A model generated the notes under the pieces. The model was not told the origin of the DNA. It saw only the letters and a program-made list of their open reading frames with translations, and did no database searches. Below are positions 41,874-53,286 of a DNA stretch of 64,000 nt, piece by piece (the first letter of the stretch is position 1; each line of letters opens with the position of its first letter). The stretch comes from Pseudoips prasinana (lineage: Eukaryota > Arthropoda > Insecta > Lepidoptera > Nolidae): assembly GCA_951640165.1 (NCBI GenBank), contig OX621255.1:3472001-3536000 (forward strand), written 5' to 3'. The position numbers and the translations under genes are program-made.

Positions 41874-42276
41874 TATACAACATGTAACTTAATTAACGCA
41901 CTTCCTGAAAACAGTTTGTTCAGAATCGTTTACTGAATCGATTTATATCATTTTTAATACAGGTAATTTTTTATTCCAAAATTATTCAAACTACGGAAAT
42001 TATTGTCATATTAACCCTGTACAGTCAAAACAAATTGAAATGGACCGTAAGTCAAATTAATAAGACTTTTGAAACAGCAGTTTTATTTATATTCATACAA
42101 AGACCATCATACAATACAAAATACAAAAAAATTAACGTTATTCCAAGAAACTAATTTAGTAAATAACAATGCATATACATGTCAAATTAAAAATTCAGTG
42201 TATGTATTATGATTACAACATAATATTCAAATGGGGGTGTTTGAGGGTGTGCGTTAATTACGTTACATGTTGTATA
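41874..42276. mobile_element. MITE with 28-bp terminal inverted repeats
   Basis: TATACAACATGTAACTTAAT (41874) and its inverse ATTACGTTACATGTTGTATA (to 42276) differ at one position over 28 bp. Non-coding. The left half recurs at 56952-57028 and about 57251-57285. Confidence 0.72.
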
Positions 42277-43008
42277 TGGCCTGCTTTTTTCAACTAGTTG
42301 TATTAAAGTGAGATGTAATTACATTACAATTAGTTTGGTGGTGTAAGAGACATAAAATTAGCAACCCGTCAACACCCAGGTAGAAGCCAAACTGAACCAT
42401 AAAAAACACAAGCTCAATCACATATGACATCTCAAAGCAATAAATACTTCCATCTTAGACATCAATAATATGAGGCTGTATGTAAGAAATAAGGCAATCA
42501 ACTCGGACCATACGAATTATCAGACATCACTCAAGCAATCATTCGAGGTAAAAGTAATTGTACCCATCATACAAATGTATCAAAGATCTTCTGCTGCTAT
42601 TAAAATCGAATTATTGATGACTAGGATATCATGACCTGTGGTAAACCAGCAGAAAGCAACAATCTCCTTTGATATCGGAGTTCTAATCATATTGGTTAAG
42701 CCAAATGATGTTAGTTCCAAACTGTGATACTAGATGGCGTTAAGGTGCGATGCGCAGGAGTTGAATATAACTTTTCAAGGCTGCTTGCGACATCTTGTAT
42801 GCAGGAGCAGAACTAGAGAGCTGTTGTTTATTTTGTATTCGTTTATCCACCTGTTAATTTTATTCATCAGCTTAAGATTAGTTGTAGAATATTTCTCATT
42901 ATGTTTAAGATTAAAACAGGAATGTAATCATATTTGAGTATCATCTCCACTTTGTATTCATGCATTCTGGATTTCAGTTTTTTGACCACTTTTTGACATT
43001 ACAGAATA
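42277..43008. other. No recognised feature
   Basis: The 67-codon ORF at 42734 lacks family signals and is probably chance. Confidence 0.4.
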
Positions 43009-43186
43009 TCCTACTAATATTATAAATGCGAAAGTTTTTGAGTGTGTGACTGTGTGAGTTTGTTCCTTCTTCAAGTTCTGGAGCGATTTTAATCAAATTT
43101 GGTATGGAGTTAGCTGATACCCTGGGTTAACACATAGGCTATAATTTATAAAGTTTAATGCGGGTAAAACCGCGGGGCACAGCCAG
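43009..43186 (+). mobile_element. Hel-A Helitron
   Basis: A|TCCTACTAATATTATAAATG start; end GCGGGTAAAACCGCGGGGCA, CAGCCAG|T (terminal T to C). Intact length about 178 bp. Confidence 0.82.
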
Positions 43187-43339
43187 TCTTCAATAAATAT
43201 AACAAAAAAGATAAGCAACATTTTGATTTCAACATTTCTGAGATTAGTAATAATTAATCTGAGAAACTAAAGTCACTGACTTTGCCCGTAAACTGCAGGC
43301 TGCAGGCTGGGCAGGCCCCTTTCAAGATTGACCGAAGAT

Positions 43340-43463
43340 ACAGTGAGGGTCGCTGGAAATCACAGGATGCGGATAGCGCAAGACCGGTAATTGTGGAGAT
43401 CTTTGGGGATGCCTTTGTCTAGTAGTGGACATCTTTCGGCTGATATGATGATGATGATGATGA
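43340..43463 (+). repeat. RTE-3' fragment
   Basis: GATGCGGATAGCGCAAGACC, then the (ATG)n tail. A further piece without tail lies at 43814-43928 (GAACCGACGGCCACTGGGGC, GGATCTCGAGAGGC). Confidence 0.65.
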
Positions 43464-44000
43464 ATCTATTAAATGTTGAAAACCACAGGTGAAACAAAGA
43501 TACAGCTCATATTAAACAATTTCCTAACTGAATTGGACAAAATCTGTTATTCTTGTAATAATTAGTCTGATGACTTTATTGATAGACTGCTTGAACTCTA
43601 ACTCGCCTCTATAATAGTGTGAAGCATAGAAAACCGCATAAGCTGTTAATGTTTTGTAAAAAGATGCCCCTGGTATTGCAAGTAGCATCTTTTGGTGGCT
43701 ACGGTGACCATTTACTATCAGGTGGGCCGTATGCCTATTAAGTTGTCTAAAAAAAATCTATCGTTCTCGTGGCGTTTAGATCTCCGTAAGTGTATATTTC
43801 TGTGGGTGTGTTTCATACTACGAAGAACCGACGGCCACTGGGGCAGAAAGGATCTCGAGAGGCAACCACTGACAGCAAGACAAAGTGTGCACATACTCCC
43901 AAAAAAATGGACTCATGATCTTGTGAGAGTTTATAATATACATTAACGTCGGTAAATCGTAGTAAACGTATCATCTATAATGTGAATGTATTTAGAAATA

Positions 44001-44368
44001 TAATGTCCTCCTATCCGAATTTCGGCCACGGCGGCCAGTCTCAATAGAGATTAGCCATCTGCGCGGGACATATTATAGTGCACAAGTGTGTGCGCAAACA
44101 CAGGGGCACTTTGTATTCCATCACTCTCGTAATCCGATGGGACGCCTAGCGACACGACCGGAAAGAGTTCAGGTACCGGACCGACGGCTTTACGTTCTCT
44201 CCGAGGCACGGGGGTGTAATACCGCCAACTCCCAGACTTCGGGCGGATGCTGAGAAATTTCCTTTTACGGAAAAATCCCAAAAGTACTTTTTGGCCTGAC
44301 CCGGGATTTGAACCCAGGACCTCATTTTCTGCGGTTGAACACGCTACCGCTAGACCAACGAGGCAGTA
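44001..44368 (-). mobile_element. SINE-3 copy
   Basis: Near full length: AATGTCCTCCTATCCGAATT at the tail, GGGATTTGAACCCAGGACCT and CGCTAGACCAACGAGGCA at the head. The 134-codon minus ORF over it is not a gene. Confidence 0.8.
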
Positions 44369-44439
44369 TCGCCCGTATATTCGAGGGCGAAACCTACTCC
44401 CATGCGTGTGTGGGGATGTGCGGTGCCAGTGAAAATTAT

Positions 44440-44612
44440 CATCACCCCATCTCATCCTTTAACAGCGTCTCTATGATTATTAATGACCATAATATTGTGA
44501 TTGTCAACCTGTCTACCAAGGGAGGCGATTATTGCCTATCGCCGCAAAGAAAGCGTCGATGGAGGCTTTTGTCTAGTAGGTAGTGCTTGTGTAGTCTTTT
44601 GACTGACGTTGT
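44440..44612 (+). repeat. Tail-2 copy, diverged
   Basis: ATCACCCCATCTCATCCTTT, GGAGGCGATTATTGCCTATC, GGAGGCTTTTGTCTAGTAGG. Confidence 0.5.
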
Positions 44613-44718
44613 AGTGATTTATACACGTGTACAGAATATTGAATAATATACTGAGTATGTTATATAATTTATTTTAATGAAGCTATGGAATTAAGTCTGT
44701 TAAGTATATGGAATTAAA

Positions 44719-44912
44719 GTGCTATTAATGTTATAAATTCGAAAGCTTGTGAGTGTGTGAGTATGTGAGTGTGTATGTTTGTTATTTCTTCACGACTAAA
44801 CGGCTAGAGCGATTTTAATAAAATTTGGTATGGAGTTAGCTGACACCCCGGATTAACACATAGGCTATATTTTATAAAGTTTAACGCGGGTAAAACCGCG
44901 GGGCAAAGCTAG
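44719..44912 (+). mobile_element. Hel-A Helitron
   Basis: Eroded 5' end (GTGCTATTAATGTTATAAAT) and intact 3' end GCGGGTAAAACCGCGGGGCA, AAGCTAG|T. Confidence 0.78.
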
Positions 44913-45129
44913 TACAGTATAATAATATTTATTAAAAAAAGCTTTTATTTTATTGAAAGTCAAATCTTATAAACTATTTTTTCTTATTAGCTTCTAACTC
45001 TTGGCATATATAGCCCATTATGGATTTCACTGATTCGCCAGACAATAAAATCGAACGTGGGCCTATGTGTTATTCGGATATTATGAGCTGTATTATTACG
45101 CAGTCTCATAGAAATATGTTATGTAGATA

Positions 45130-45191
45130 TTGCGTGAAAGAGTTACAAACATCCATACTAACAAACTTTCGCATTTATAATATTAGTAGGA
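45130..45191 (-). mobile_element. Hel-A Helitron 5' part only
   Basis: GTGAAAGAGTTACAAACATC, TTTCGCATTTATAATATTAG, TAGGA at the right end. The rest may extend left but is too diverged to call. Confidence 0.5.
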
Positions 45192-45713
45192 TTAAATTAG
45201 TAAATATCAATAGATCTAAGTACGATTTGCTACCAATGATGAAATCGTAATGTGGTCTTTATTACGTTGTTGTTAAGGTTCGTTTTTGAAGTGCCAGTGT
45301 AACCAGTTCATGGTGTCAGCAGTAACAGGTTCATGTGAAATTTTTAAAACAAATTGTAATAACAAACCCATTCTGAAATCCGTTACATAGTCTAAAAGAG
45401 TCATGACGATTTCTATTTCTAGATAATAACAATTGTACTAAAAAAATCGTAAGTACACTACTATTTTTACAACATAGTCAACTCATGACTATTAAAATGT
45501 ACGAAACGGAGTTAAAATAAAATCCAATAGTTATGTCAACGAACTTTTTGTGACCTCACAGTGCCTAGATGATACGTAACCATGAGACTTTTCTAAACAT
45601 GCTGGTTGAATTTGAAACTGGTACAACAAGTATTTTACTCTAGATTATTTGTTACGACAATAATTCAGTGAGCGTGGTCTCAAAAAAAAACACTGGCAAA
45701 AAGTTGTCACTGA
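45192..45713. other. No recognised feature
   Basis: AT-rich non-coding sequence. Confidence 0.45.
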
Positions 45714-45914
45714 TTTTTTTTAAGACATCGCCCGCACTAGGCAAACTTATTCCTGTATCGCATGGTACTTTACAAATATATAATTGAAGGACACAAAGTG
45801 AATACAGGCTCACAAGAACTATTTATTAGTCACACAAAAAGTTGTCATGTGCGGGAATCGAACCTGAGACAAGACGTGACGAGGCGACTGCCTTAACTAC
45901 ACGTGCAGTCAAAA
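45714..45914 (-). mobile_element. SINE-2 copy
   Basis: T-rich left end, GCCCGCACTAGGCAAACTTA, CGGGAATCGAACCTGAGACA, and ACTACACGTGCAGTC at the head. Confidence 0.7.
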
Positions 45915-46300
45915 CATCACCATCACACCGGCCGAAATACATACACTGCTGAACAAGGGCCTCACCCAATGATCTCTACAACTGCCAGTCTTGGCCTTTA
46001 TGCATTCAGCATTTACAAGTGACTCTCACAAGGTTATTGGCCCAATTAAATTAAATTTCTAAACCTTTTAGCCAAAGGCATTTATCATTACCTATCTTTT
46101 CATGATGATCATCATCATGAAAGAAGACTTAAGAAAAGAACTACACAAATGTCGGTCTAGTGATAACCGCATCCAGTGGCTTTCAGCGACCCTTACAAGA
46201 TCATCAGTCCATGCTCCATGTTCCTGTACGCGGTCGCCACTCAAGAACTTATCTACACCAGCATACGTGGTTCTTCAAGCTTTGTACCCTGACCACTTCT
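45915..46300 (-). repeat. RTE-3' pieces
   Basis: 45915-46010 (CATCACCATCACACCGGCCG, CACTGCTGAACAAGGGC) and 46109-46300 (CATCATCATG ... AACCGCATCCAGTGGCTTTC, GGTCGCCACTCAAGAAC) are separate minus-strand RTE ends. The 118-codon ORF from 46160 is their shadow. Confidence 0.6.
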
Positions 46301-46376
46301 ACTTCAACTAAACTCTTTTTCAAGTTACTCGTATGTGAAATTTGGAAACTCCTGGCTAACTTTACACATATCAACA

Positions 46377-46600
46377 TCATCATTATGTCAGCTAAAGGAC
46401 GTCCACAGCTGGACAAAAGCCTTTCAGCTAAAAAGATTTCCACAATGAATTTTGAGGTATACGTCATAATCGTCACGCTTTACAGACGGTTTGGCGATCA
46501 CACTATGAAGTTATAATACACAGAGAGACGGTGCTGCCCGTATTCTGTTAGATAGTGCCTTCAACGCTCTCCACAGGATGAGAAGGGGTGGTAATATTCT
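46377..46600 (-). repeat. Tail-2 copy
   Basis: CATCATCATTATGTCAGCTA, GGACGTCCACAGCTGGAC, GTTTGGCGATCACACTATGA, CTCTCCACAGGATGAG. Confidence 0.6.
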
Positions 46601-46886
46601 GTCAGGCACACAGCAATTTATATAATAAATAAATATATAATATAATTGATTATTAGATTCTATATCTATCATTTAATTTATAGTAATATCTATAAAATGC
46701 CCTTCCAAATTCTGAATTATAGATGAGTAGTTTTACATAACCTTCTTTAGAAACTGAGCCTCCCATGCATATACAAGTCAGTAAACACTAAATTGAGATT
46801 CGAGTTGCTTAGTTTTATTTTATTTGATGCCTTGAGGCCTCACTCGCTTCTATGTTATAAAAAACGAGCTTTAGACCACACAATTG

Positions 46887-47092
46887 AAGTAAAACTTAGG
46901 TATGGCAAACGTAACTGGCTATGGGAGAAAGAGAGAAGGAAAATATGTGTTCGCACCTTTCTCTATTGCCCCTATAGTAATTATACGAAACGTAAGTCTC
47001 TCTCTTTCTATCTTCGCATCGCTCCATCTCACTGTTCGTAACGCATTCACCAGTTTACTCCCGAATTCAAGCGTGTGTAGAAGTTTTACATT
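46887..47092. mobile_element. Small MITE-like repeat (copy 1)
   Basis: AAGTAAAACTT at the left and AAGTTTTACATT at the right face each other, enclosing TATACGAAACGTAAGTCTCT, CTCTTTC and CACCAGTTTACT. Copy 2 at 52818-53049 has better ends. Confidence 0.5.
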
Positions 47093-47872
47093 AGAGAGGT
47101 AGGTTCATGGTTAGAGCCGTAATATCTACAGAGATTCACGTTCAAACATTTAAAACATACATAATTATGACTCATATAGTAATAACCATTTAAATGTGAG
47201 ATTTAAGACTCCCACGGATGAAGTAATAAAGATAATTTTAAATACAAAGCAGCGAAGCGCACGAGTAATCGCGAAACGAACATCAAGTCATGAGGAGATC
47301 AAAATCGCGCGCCCGCGCAACCAAACGGGTTTTCATTTATCAGATCGATTGTGGAGGCGTGGCTTATAGATCGGTACGTTCTATACCTGCTCCACTCACA
47401 CTCACAACGCTTCCGTTCATATCTTCAAGCGAGAAAGAGATGAAACACGTTACGCTTGATCGATTCCAATGAACTGTAGCCAGCTATGTATTTTCTCGGA
47501 AAGTGGACACTGTCATCTTTTTAGGCTATTATGTACTTAGCAAGTACGTGGAGATACGAAACTATTATTACTATTGCATATGGAGACTTGTATTTTGATT
47601 TTTTTGTCGAGATAAATACTGGATGTTGCTTTGTTGATGATTGCTACTGGTTTTTCGTAATTCAAGACGAATTTGCAATGTTGTTTCGGTTATGTAAATA
47701 GATACGTGTTAAGATAAAATACTTAGAAAAAAGATGAAGAAATGTTTAATGGATCTGGTTATTGTGTCTCAAAGACTTTATCTAGTTAAATTTGGTATTT
47801 TTGTAACATTTGCTACCACCCTGCTATACGTGAAATTTATTTTTATTAACGCTTGACCCACGGCCAGGCAAT
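47093..47872. other. No recognised repeat; locally GC-rich
   Basis: 47230-47480 has a mixed composition and a 60-codon open frame (47290-47472) but no family signal. Could hold a host exon or promoter; I cannot support either. Confidence 0.35.
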
Positions 47873-48302
47873 GTTATATGTTGCCTGACCTCTTGGTCTA
47901 CTGGCTATGCTACTGCTAAGCCGGAGTACATGGGTTTGATCCACAGAACAAATAATCGTACTTATAACACAAATATTTGTCCTGGGTGGACAAATATTTG
48001 AGTGATGGGTACGATTATTTATGTCTGGCGGTTACTTACCTATAATATGTAAAGACGCCAGCACATCATGCTACTCCAATCTGTCAAATTTCCTCAATTG
48101 AAAGTGAATCTTATACTTTTGTGATAAAGTTGAAAATCTATAAAAGAATTTTGACAGATTGGGGTAGGTGGATGTGCTGGTGTCTACTACGTATTTAGAA
48201 ATATTTAAGTATGTTTATCAGTTGTCTGGTTGCTATAGTACAGGCTCTGCCTATTTGGAGATGCAGGCAGCGTGTTAGCTGTCCCAAGATATGTATTAAT
48301 TA
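47873..48302 (+). mobile_element. SINE-4-like copy split by MITE-1
   Basis: Head GGTCTACTGGCTATGC, ATGGGTTTGATCC, middle GATGGGTACGATTATTTATG; after the MITE the tail resumes with TATCAGTTGTCTGGTTGC and GGCAGCGTGTTAGCTGTCCC. Confidence 0.6.
48054..48186. mobile_element. MITE-1 copy
   Basis: GACGCCAGCACATCATGCTA ... GGATGTGCTGGTGTC. Confidence 0.75.
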
Positions 48303-48714
48303 ATATAGTATAACAATTTTTTCTACGTTATGTGATTTACAACATTTCATTTTATACGGCCTAGATTGGCGTAAAAAAGTAAAATTGGGTGTTTTAAGTC
48401 TTAAACGGTTCAAATATGAATTGAAACCGAAAAAATTGCCTTGATACTTCCCAACATTTAAATCGCATCTATCTAGGTTAGGTTGCTCCCTTACCGGTCC
48501 GAAAGGATTCGATGTATGGTTGTATGTATCCATGGTGAGCGGCCGTGAACCGCAACTACTTTAATTAAGGATAGTCTCCGTGCATTAGTAGGTCCGTCAA
48601 GATGTTGGCTCTGGTTTATTCGTTAGAAAACAACCAATAAGTTATGACAGAAGACTATTGGGAGCCTTAACTGCTCTCTGGACTGGACTTATGGTAAAGT
48701 AAAGTATTATTTCT
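48303..48714. other. No recognised feature
   Basis: A 77-codon minus ORF (48300-48533) has no family signal. Confidence 0.4.
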
Positions 48715-48985
48715 GCCCGCATCTAGCGGCTTTCTGCGACCATCACAAGGTCCATCTTGTAGGGGACTTGCCTACGCTGTGTCTTCCAGTTCGTGGTCGC
48801 CACTCGGGAACCTTTCTGCCCCAGCGGCCGTCGGTTCTACGAGCTATGCAGGACACTGCCACTTCAGCTTGGCAATTCTTCGGGCTATGTCTGATACACT
48901 TTAGTTCACTTGCGGATCTCAACAATTTTGATTCGATCTAGCAGAGATACTCGTAGCATAGCCCTCTCTATTGCTCTTTGGGTGA
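48715..48985 (-). pseudogene. RTE-like RT C-terminal fragment
   Basis: Minus strand reads CIARRTDGRWGRKVPEWRP-like codons (plus: GGCCGTCGGTTCTACGAGCT, GACACTGCCACTTCAGCTTG). Longer upstream extent than most RTE-3' copies, but no 3' tail. Confidence 0.65.
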
Positions 48986-49013
48986 CCATGAGCCATCTGA
49001 TAAGGTCCATAGG

Positions 49014-49140
49014 TTGGTTGGTTGGTTTGCTTTATTTCTCATAAATTGTCTTAAAAACTAATTACATAGCCCCACAAAACGCAGTTTAACTGTGAGGTCA
49101 TTGAGTCTATATTACAATAATAATAACATTATATCAGGTG
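49014..49140 (-). repeat. LINE 3' end with (AACC)n tail
   Basis: GGTTGGTTGGTTGGTTTGCT, TTATTTCTC on the plus strand: the reverse gives AATAAAG followed by AACC repeats. Confidence 0.55.
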
Positions 49141-49143
49141 ATT

Positions 49144-49378
49144 TGACAGCACGTGTGGTGTAGCGGCTAAGACAGTCGCCTCGCCGCTTCGTGTCGCCGG
49201 TTCGAGTCCCGCGCCGTACTACTATTTGTGTGACCCATAAATAGTTGTTCTGAGCCTGATGTAATTTGTGTATGTCTTTTATATGTTTGTAAGGGGGTAC
49301 CTTATATAATATATAAGATATAATATAGACGCGACACAGGGTTAAGATTCCCTAGTGCGGGCATTGTCTTAAAAAAAT
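49144..49378 (+). mobile_element. SINE-2 copy with internal AT-rich insert
   Basis: Head GTGGTGTAGCGGCTAAGACA, GGTTCGAGTCCCGCG; ATATAATATATAAGATATAA interrupts the GTACC-GCGACAC junction; ends GCGGGCATTGTCTTAAAAAA. Confidence 0.75.
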
Positions 49379-49409
49379 ATCAGTTAAATCTATAACCTAA
49401 TACTTAATA

Positions 49410-49552
49410 GGTACAGACGCCAGCATATCAAACTACCCCAATATGTCAAATTTGTTTTATAGATTTTCAACTTTATCACATAAGCATAAGGTTCACTTTC
49501 AATTGGGGAAATTTGACAGATTGGGGTAGCTTGATGTGCTGGCGTCTGTACC
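49410..49552. mobile_element. MITE-1 copy, best-preserved ends
   Basis: GGTACAGACGCCAGCA and TGCTGGCGTCTGTACC. Inner half is in the opposite orientation to the 32867 copy. Confidence 0.8.
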
Positions 49553-49968
49553 TACATTTTTCATAGTATCTAATAAATATCTCTTTAGCTGACGTGCGAA
49601 TTGTAATTTATTATCTTGTCCGATGTCAACAGTTAAGGTATTCAATAGGTAGTTAAATTTTAGGTAGTGAGCGACCACGTTTATTTACATGATTCTAAAT
49701 ATATTTCTGTACCCGCCTTACTCTGCTTCGAAGAGACCTTTCAATCATTATTCGTTAACGCCGTATAATTACTTAGATATGCACTGGTCCTGCCTACCCC
49801 TGAGGCATCAAACTTAATTTTTTGTCCTTTTGCAACAAAAAACAGACCATGGTTTAATTGCCCCTAAATATTCTTTGGTCGATGCACTTATGCTGCACAT
49901 TAATCTTCAAAATATTTTAAATTTGTATTACGCGGACTAGTTTTTGTGATCTGAATGATATGCATATT
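49553..49968. other. No recognised feature
   Basis: AT-rich non-coding sequence. Confidence 0.45.
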
Positions 49969-49978
49969 AAGACATTTA

Positions 49979-50341
49979 ATAATGTCCTCCTAGCTGAATT
50001 TCGGCCACGGCGGCAAGTCTCAATAGAGATTAGCCATCTGCGCGGGACATAGTGCTCAAGTGTGTGCGCAAACACAGGAGCACTTTCTATTCCATCATTC
50101 TCATGATCCGATGGGACGCCTAGCGACACGACCGGAAAGAGGTCAGGTACAGGACCGACGGCTTTACGTGCTCTCCGAGGCACGGGGGTAATACTGCCAA
50201 CTCCCAGGCTTCGGGCTTATGCTGAGAAATTTTTCTTTTTATAGAAAAGTCCCAAAATCACTTTTGTCCCGACCCGGGATGAACCCAGGACCTCGTTTTC
50301 TGCGGGTGAACACGCTACCGCTGGTCCAACGAGGCAGTCTA
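49979..50341 (-). mobile_element. SINE-3 full copy with 10-bp target duplication
   Basis: AAGACATTTA at 49969-49978 and 50342-50351. Tail AATAATGTCC on the left, head on the right. The 88-codon minus ORF is its shadow. Confidence 0.85.
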
Positions 50342-50508
50342 AAGACATTTACGATGGAACGGATTCTGATTTCTTTGTAAATGAAATTTAGTTTTGGGAT
50401 GACGTCGAACTTAGGAAAGCTTTTTTAAAGATTAGTTGAGAAGTGTGGGGAGACTTCTCAACTATAATATAATACTTACCTACATTTATTAAAATATAAT
50501 AATAATAA

Positions 50509-51165
50509 TATCCTGGGATATTATTCACACACGGCTGTCTGATCCTTAACTAAGCAGAGCTTTTACTATATATATATAGCCTTTGCGTCTGTTACAGACG
50601 ATTTACGGCGCATAGTATGAGAGACACCTCTCCACAGACAATACACCACCTGGGACGGAGTAAAGGAAGCGCAGGGTTTCCCAAGACCTGCATTCCTCTT
50701 TAGACCTCACTAGCTGAGCCCACAGGAAAGGCAAGCCAATACGTGTGGAGCTAGGTCAGCTGTAGAAATCTGCCGCATATTTTGGGTTGGACCCTACTCG
50801 CGCCTAACGGAGACCCCGTTCCGGGTTTTTGGTCAGAGTTTTCCATCTCCTAGGTGAGTTGCAGGCCAGTGCTTAGAAGCTCATCTCCCCAGCTATCGTA
50901 GGCCTCTGGTGAATCCTTCGATTCTAGAGCCCCCGATAGAGGCAGTTTACGGTCATAACCGGGACCACGCTTTTACTATGGAAACCAAATAACTGATACA
51001 CTACATATACTACTTTTCTTTTGTAAATATACACATATACTTAAAGATAATTTCACCCAGACTCGGGACAAACAGACATGTTCATGCACACAAATATTTG
51101 TCCTGGGTGGGAATCGGACACACGACCTACGGCGTGGAAAGCAAGCATTTACCAACCACGACAAG
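50509..51165 (-). mobile_element. SINE-4 copy split by a 399-bp insertion
   Basis: Tail part 50509-50569 (ATCCTGGGATATTATTCACA), continued at 50969 to the head (GGGTGGGAATCGGACACACG near 51105-51165). No Helitron at its internal ATAATTTCACCC site. Confidence 0.75.
50570..50968 (-). mobile_element. 399-bp retroposed chimera, unclassified
   Basis: GCTTTTACTAT at 50559-50569 and 50969-50979 is an 11-bp target duplication. The left 65 bp (TATATATAGCC, TTTGCGTCTGTTACAG) is the reverse of the 3' end of the LINE at 52054-52462. The other 330 bp (GC-rich, no long ORF) resembles nothing else in the window. Confidence 0.75.
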
Positions 51166-51385
51166 AGGCTCGTCAAATATATGCGCGAGATTTCTTTTTA
51201 AACGAGGAACGACTCTTTGCCATTCTGATTTCCTATGGAAGGGAGTTCCAACGAAGAACGTATTGTATGAAGAAAGAAGAATGAATAAAATTAGAATGAT
51301 AAGACGACACTGAAGAAGTCACAAGACTGAAAAGAACGAAGATATTTACTGAGATTGCTATGGAAAATTTAAATTGTGAAGTTAG

Positions 51386-51485
51386 ATATGTTTATCAGTT
51401 ATCTGGTTGCCATATTACAGACTATGCCTAGTTTAAGATCACATGGCAGTATGTTAGTTGTACCAAGATATATATTGATTAAGCT
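51386..51485 (+). repeat. SINE-4 tail fragment
   Basis: TTATCAGTTATCTGGTTGCC, GTTTAAGATCACATGGCAG. Confidence 0.5.
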
Positions 51486-51509
51486 TTGTGGTGACGGCTT
51501 TATCAGAAT

Positions 51510-51712
51510 ATCGTCATCCCATCTCACTCCGTAGAGGGCGTAGAAGTCGACCCGAGGGAATATCTACCAGAGGACGGGCAGCTGCTTCCTACTGAGTATT
51601 ATGACCATCTTACTGCGATCGCCAACCCGTCTGCCAAGCGTGGCGATTATGGCATTTCCCCCCAATATTACTCTTGGGAAAGGATTGTCCAGCAGCGGTA
51701 CTACTTTCAGAT
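51510..51712 (+). repeat. Tail-2 copy
   Basis: CATCCCATCTCACTCCGTAG, GAGGACGGGCAGCTGC, ATCGCCAACCCGTCTGCCAA, GCGTGGCGATTATGGCAT. No (ATG)n end. Confidence 0.6.
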
Positions 51713-52053
51713 GTATAGATTAAAAAGCGATTATCTTAAACGTTACGCCCCATGTAGAGCCAAATGTATGTTCTATTCTCGTCACCAGCTAAATCATTAC
51801 CACGATCATTACAATTCCATCGACACGTTAATTACTAACATCGAATCCTAAAAATACATATCAGCCATCTTCAAAATGTTAGAGAAATGTCCCAGATAAC
51901 GCATGGCGTTCACGCTCGGCTAGCGTGGCATAATTTTTATCGTTACATCTGAACTCTGAGGATTAATGATCCGGCGCGTCTAGTCATACGGTGCCGTCGG
52001 ATGCCGTAAAAACGCTATGCGCAATTCAGTTTTGGTGGTCGGAGGTCTGAAGT
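51713..52053. other. No recognised feature
   Basis: Nothing that I can support. Confidence 0.4.
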
Positions 52054-52462
52054 GTGGATGAGGCGGTGTTTGGCAATATTCAGTTTTTATATCATATTAT
52101 AATAAATGTGGGTAGACCTCTGCTTCGCTTTAAAGACTGCACCAAGCGGGATATGGCCGCTTTTAAAATTGACCACTGTACCTGGGAAAATCTCGCTGAA
52201 AATAGAGTTGAATGGCGCAAACGTGTAGTGGAGGGTCGTAAGATCTGTGATGAAGCCTGGTTCGGGGTACTTACTGATAAAAGACAGAAGCGACATGAAA
52301 GCGGCTCGGCACCAACCACCGCAAACTTCTATTGTCTGGCCTGCGGCAGGCTATGTCGCTCTCGCATCGGTTTGTTTAGCCACCAAAAGAAATGTCTCTC
52401 AGACAATGCGCCGTCAATCTGTAACAGACGCAAAGGCCATATATATATATATATATATATAA
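52054..52462 (+). pseudogene. LINE reverse transcriptase C-terminus with zinc finger
   Basis: GRPLLRFKDCTKRDMAAFKI, CTWENLAENRVEWRK and then YCLACGRLCRSRIGLFSHQK with a C-x2-C...H-x4-C-like finger: the usual end of a LINE RT seen in many animals. A stretch of TA repeats (52440-52462) follows as tail. 5'-truncated; the ATG is internal. The 3' end is shared with 29928-30002 and 50570-50968. Confidence 0.72.
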
Positions 52463-52474
52463 TAAATAATTTAG

Positions 52475-52820
52475 AATAATGTTATTTATTTCTCACCACA
52501 AGTAAAAAAAAAAAACAAATTGAGTAAAAAAATACTGTGTTTTACGCCATACTAGCTGTTTTACCCGCATTAACCTTTATAAATTATAGCTATGTGTTAA
52601 TCCAGATTATCAGCTAACTCCATATCAAATTTTACTAAAATTGCTCCAGACGTTTAGACGTGAAGAAGTACCAAACATTCACACTCGCAAACTTTCGCCT
52701 TTATAATATTAGTGTGATTATAATAAATAGGTAGTAGTTATATAATAATGTTATTTATTTCTCACCACAAGCAAAAAAAGAAAAACTAGTAAAAAGAAAT
52801 ACTGTGCTGTTTAGACCATA
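52475..52820. repeat. 76-bp direct repeats flanking a Helitron
   Basis: AATAATGTTATTTATTTCTC, ACCACAAG ... AAATACTGTG occurs at 52475-52550 and 52744-52820. The Hel-A at 52552-52717 lies between. Confidence 0.75.
52552..52717 (-). mobile_element. Hel-A Helitron
   Basis: CTAG at 52552-52555, shortened hairpin TTTTACCCGC, 5' end TAATATTAGTGTGA. Confidence 0.75.
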
Positions 52821-53049
52821 AGTAAAACTTAGATAAACAAAACGTAACTATCACAGAAAGAAAATATGTGCTCGCCCCTCTCTCTCTCTTGCCCTCTACA
52901 TTAATATACGAAATGTAACTGTCTCTCTCTTTCTGTCTGCACTAACTTATATCTCCCTCTCTGCTTCCATTGCCTCACCCGATCACACTTCTCGTATTCA
53001 CCAGTTTACTTCCCAAGTCAAGCTTGCGTAATTTAGAAGTTTTACTTAA
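52818..53049. mobile_element. Small MITE-like repeat (copy 2)
   Basis: TAAGTAAAACTT and AAGTTTTACTTA are perfect 12-bp inverted ends. Interior holds CTCTCTCTCTCTTGCCCTCT. Non-coding. Confidence 0.65.
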
Positions 53050-53129
53050 AAAAAAATGTCAAAATATAGGGAATTAGTGGTATCATAGCTTCTATGTCTT
53101 TTTCAGGTGATCAAGTTTATTGGTTTACA

Positions 53130-53271
53130 ATAATGTCCTCCTAGCCGAATTCCAGCCACGGCAGCCAGTCTGAATTGAGACAAGCCATCTGTGCGGGACA
53201 AATTGTACTGCACAAGTGTATGCGCAAACACAGGGGCACTTTCTATTCCATCACTTTCACGATCCGATGGG
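53130..53271 (-). mobile_element. SINE-3 3' part
   Basis: AATGTCCTCCTAGCCGAATT through CACTTTCACGATCCGATGGG; the head is missing. Confidence 0.7.
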
Positions 53272-53286
53272 TAAAGTATCTGTCCT

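Noticed and set aside
44051..44455. 134-codon minus ORF
   Set aside because: Entirely within a SINE-3 copy; the same frame appears in other copies with stops.
46160..46516. 118-codon ORF
   Set aside because: Lies across reversed RTE-3' and Tail-2 copies.
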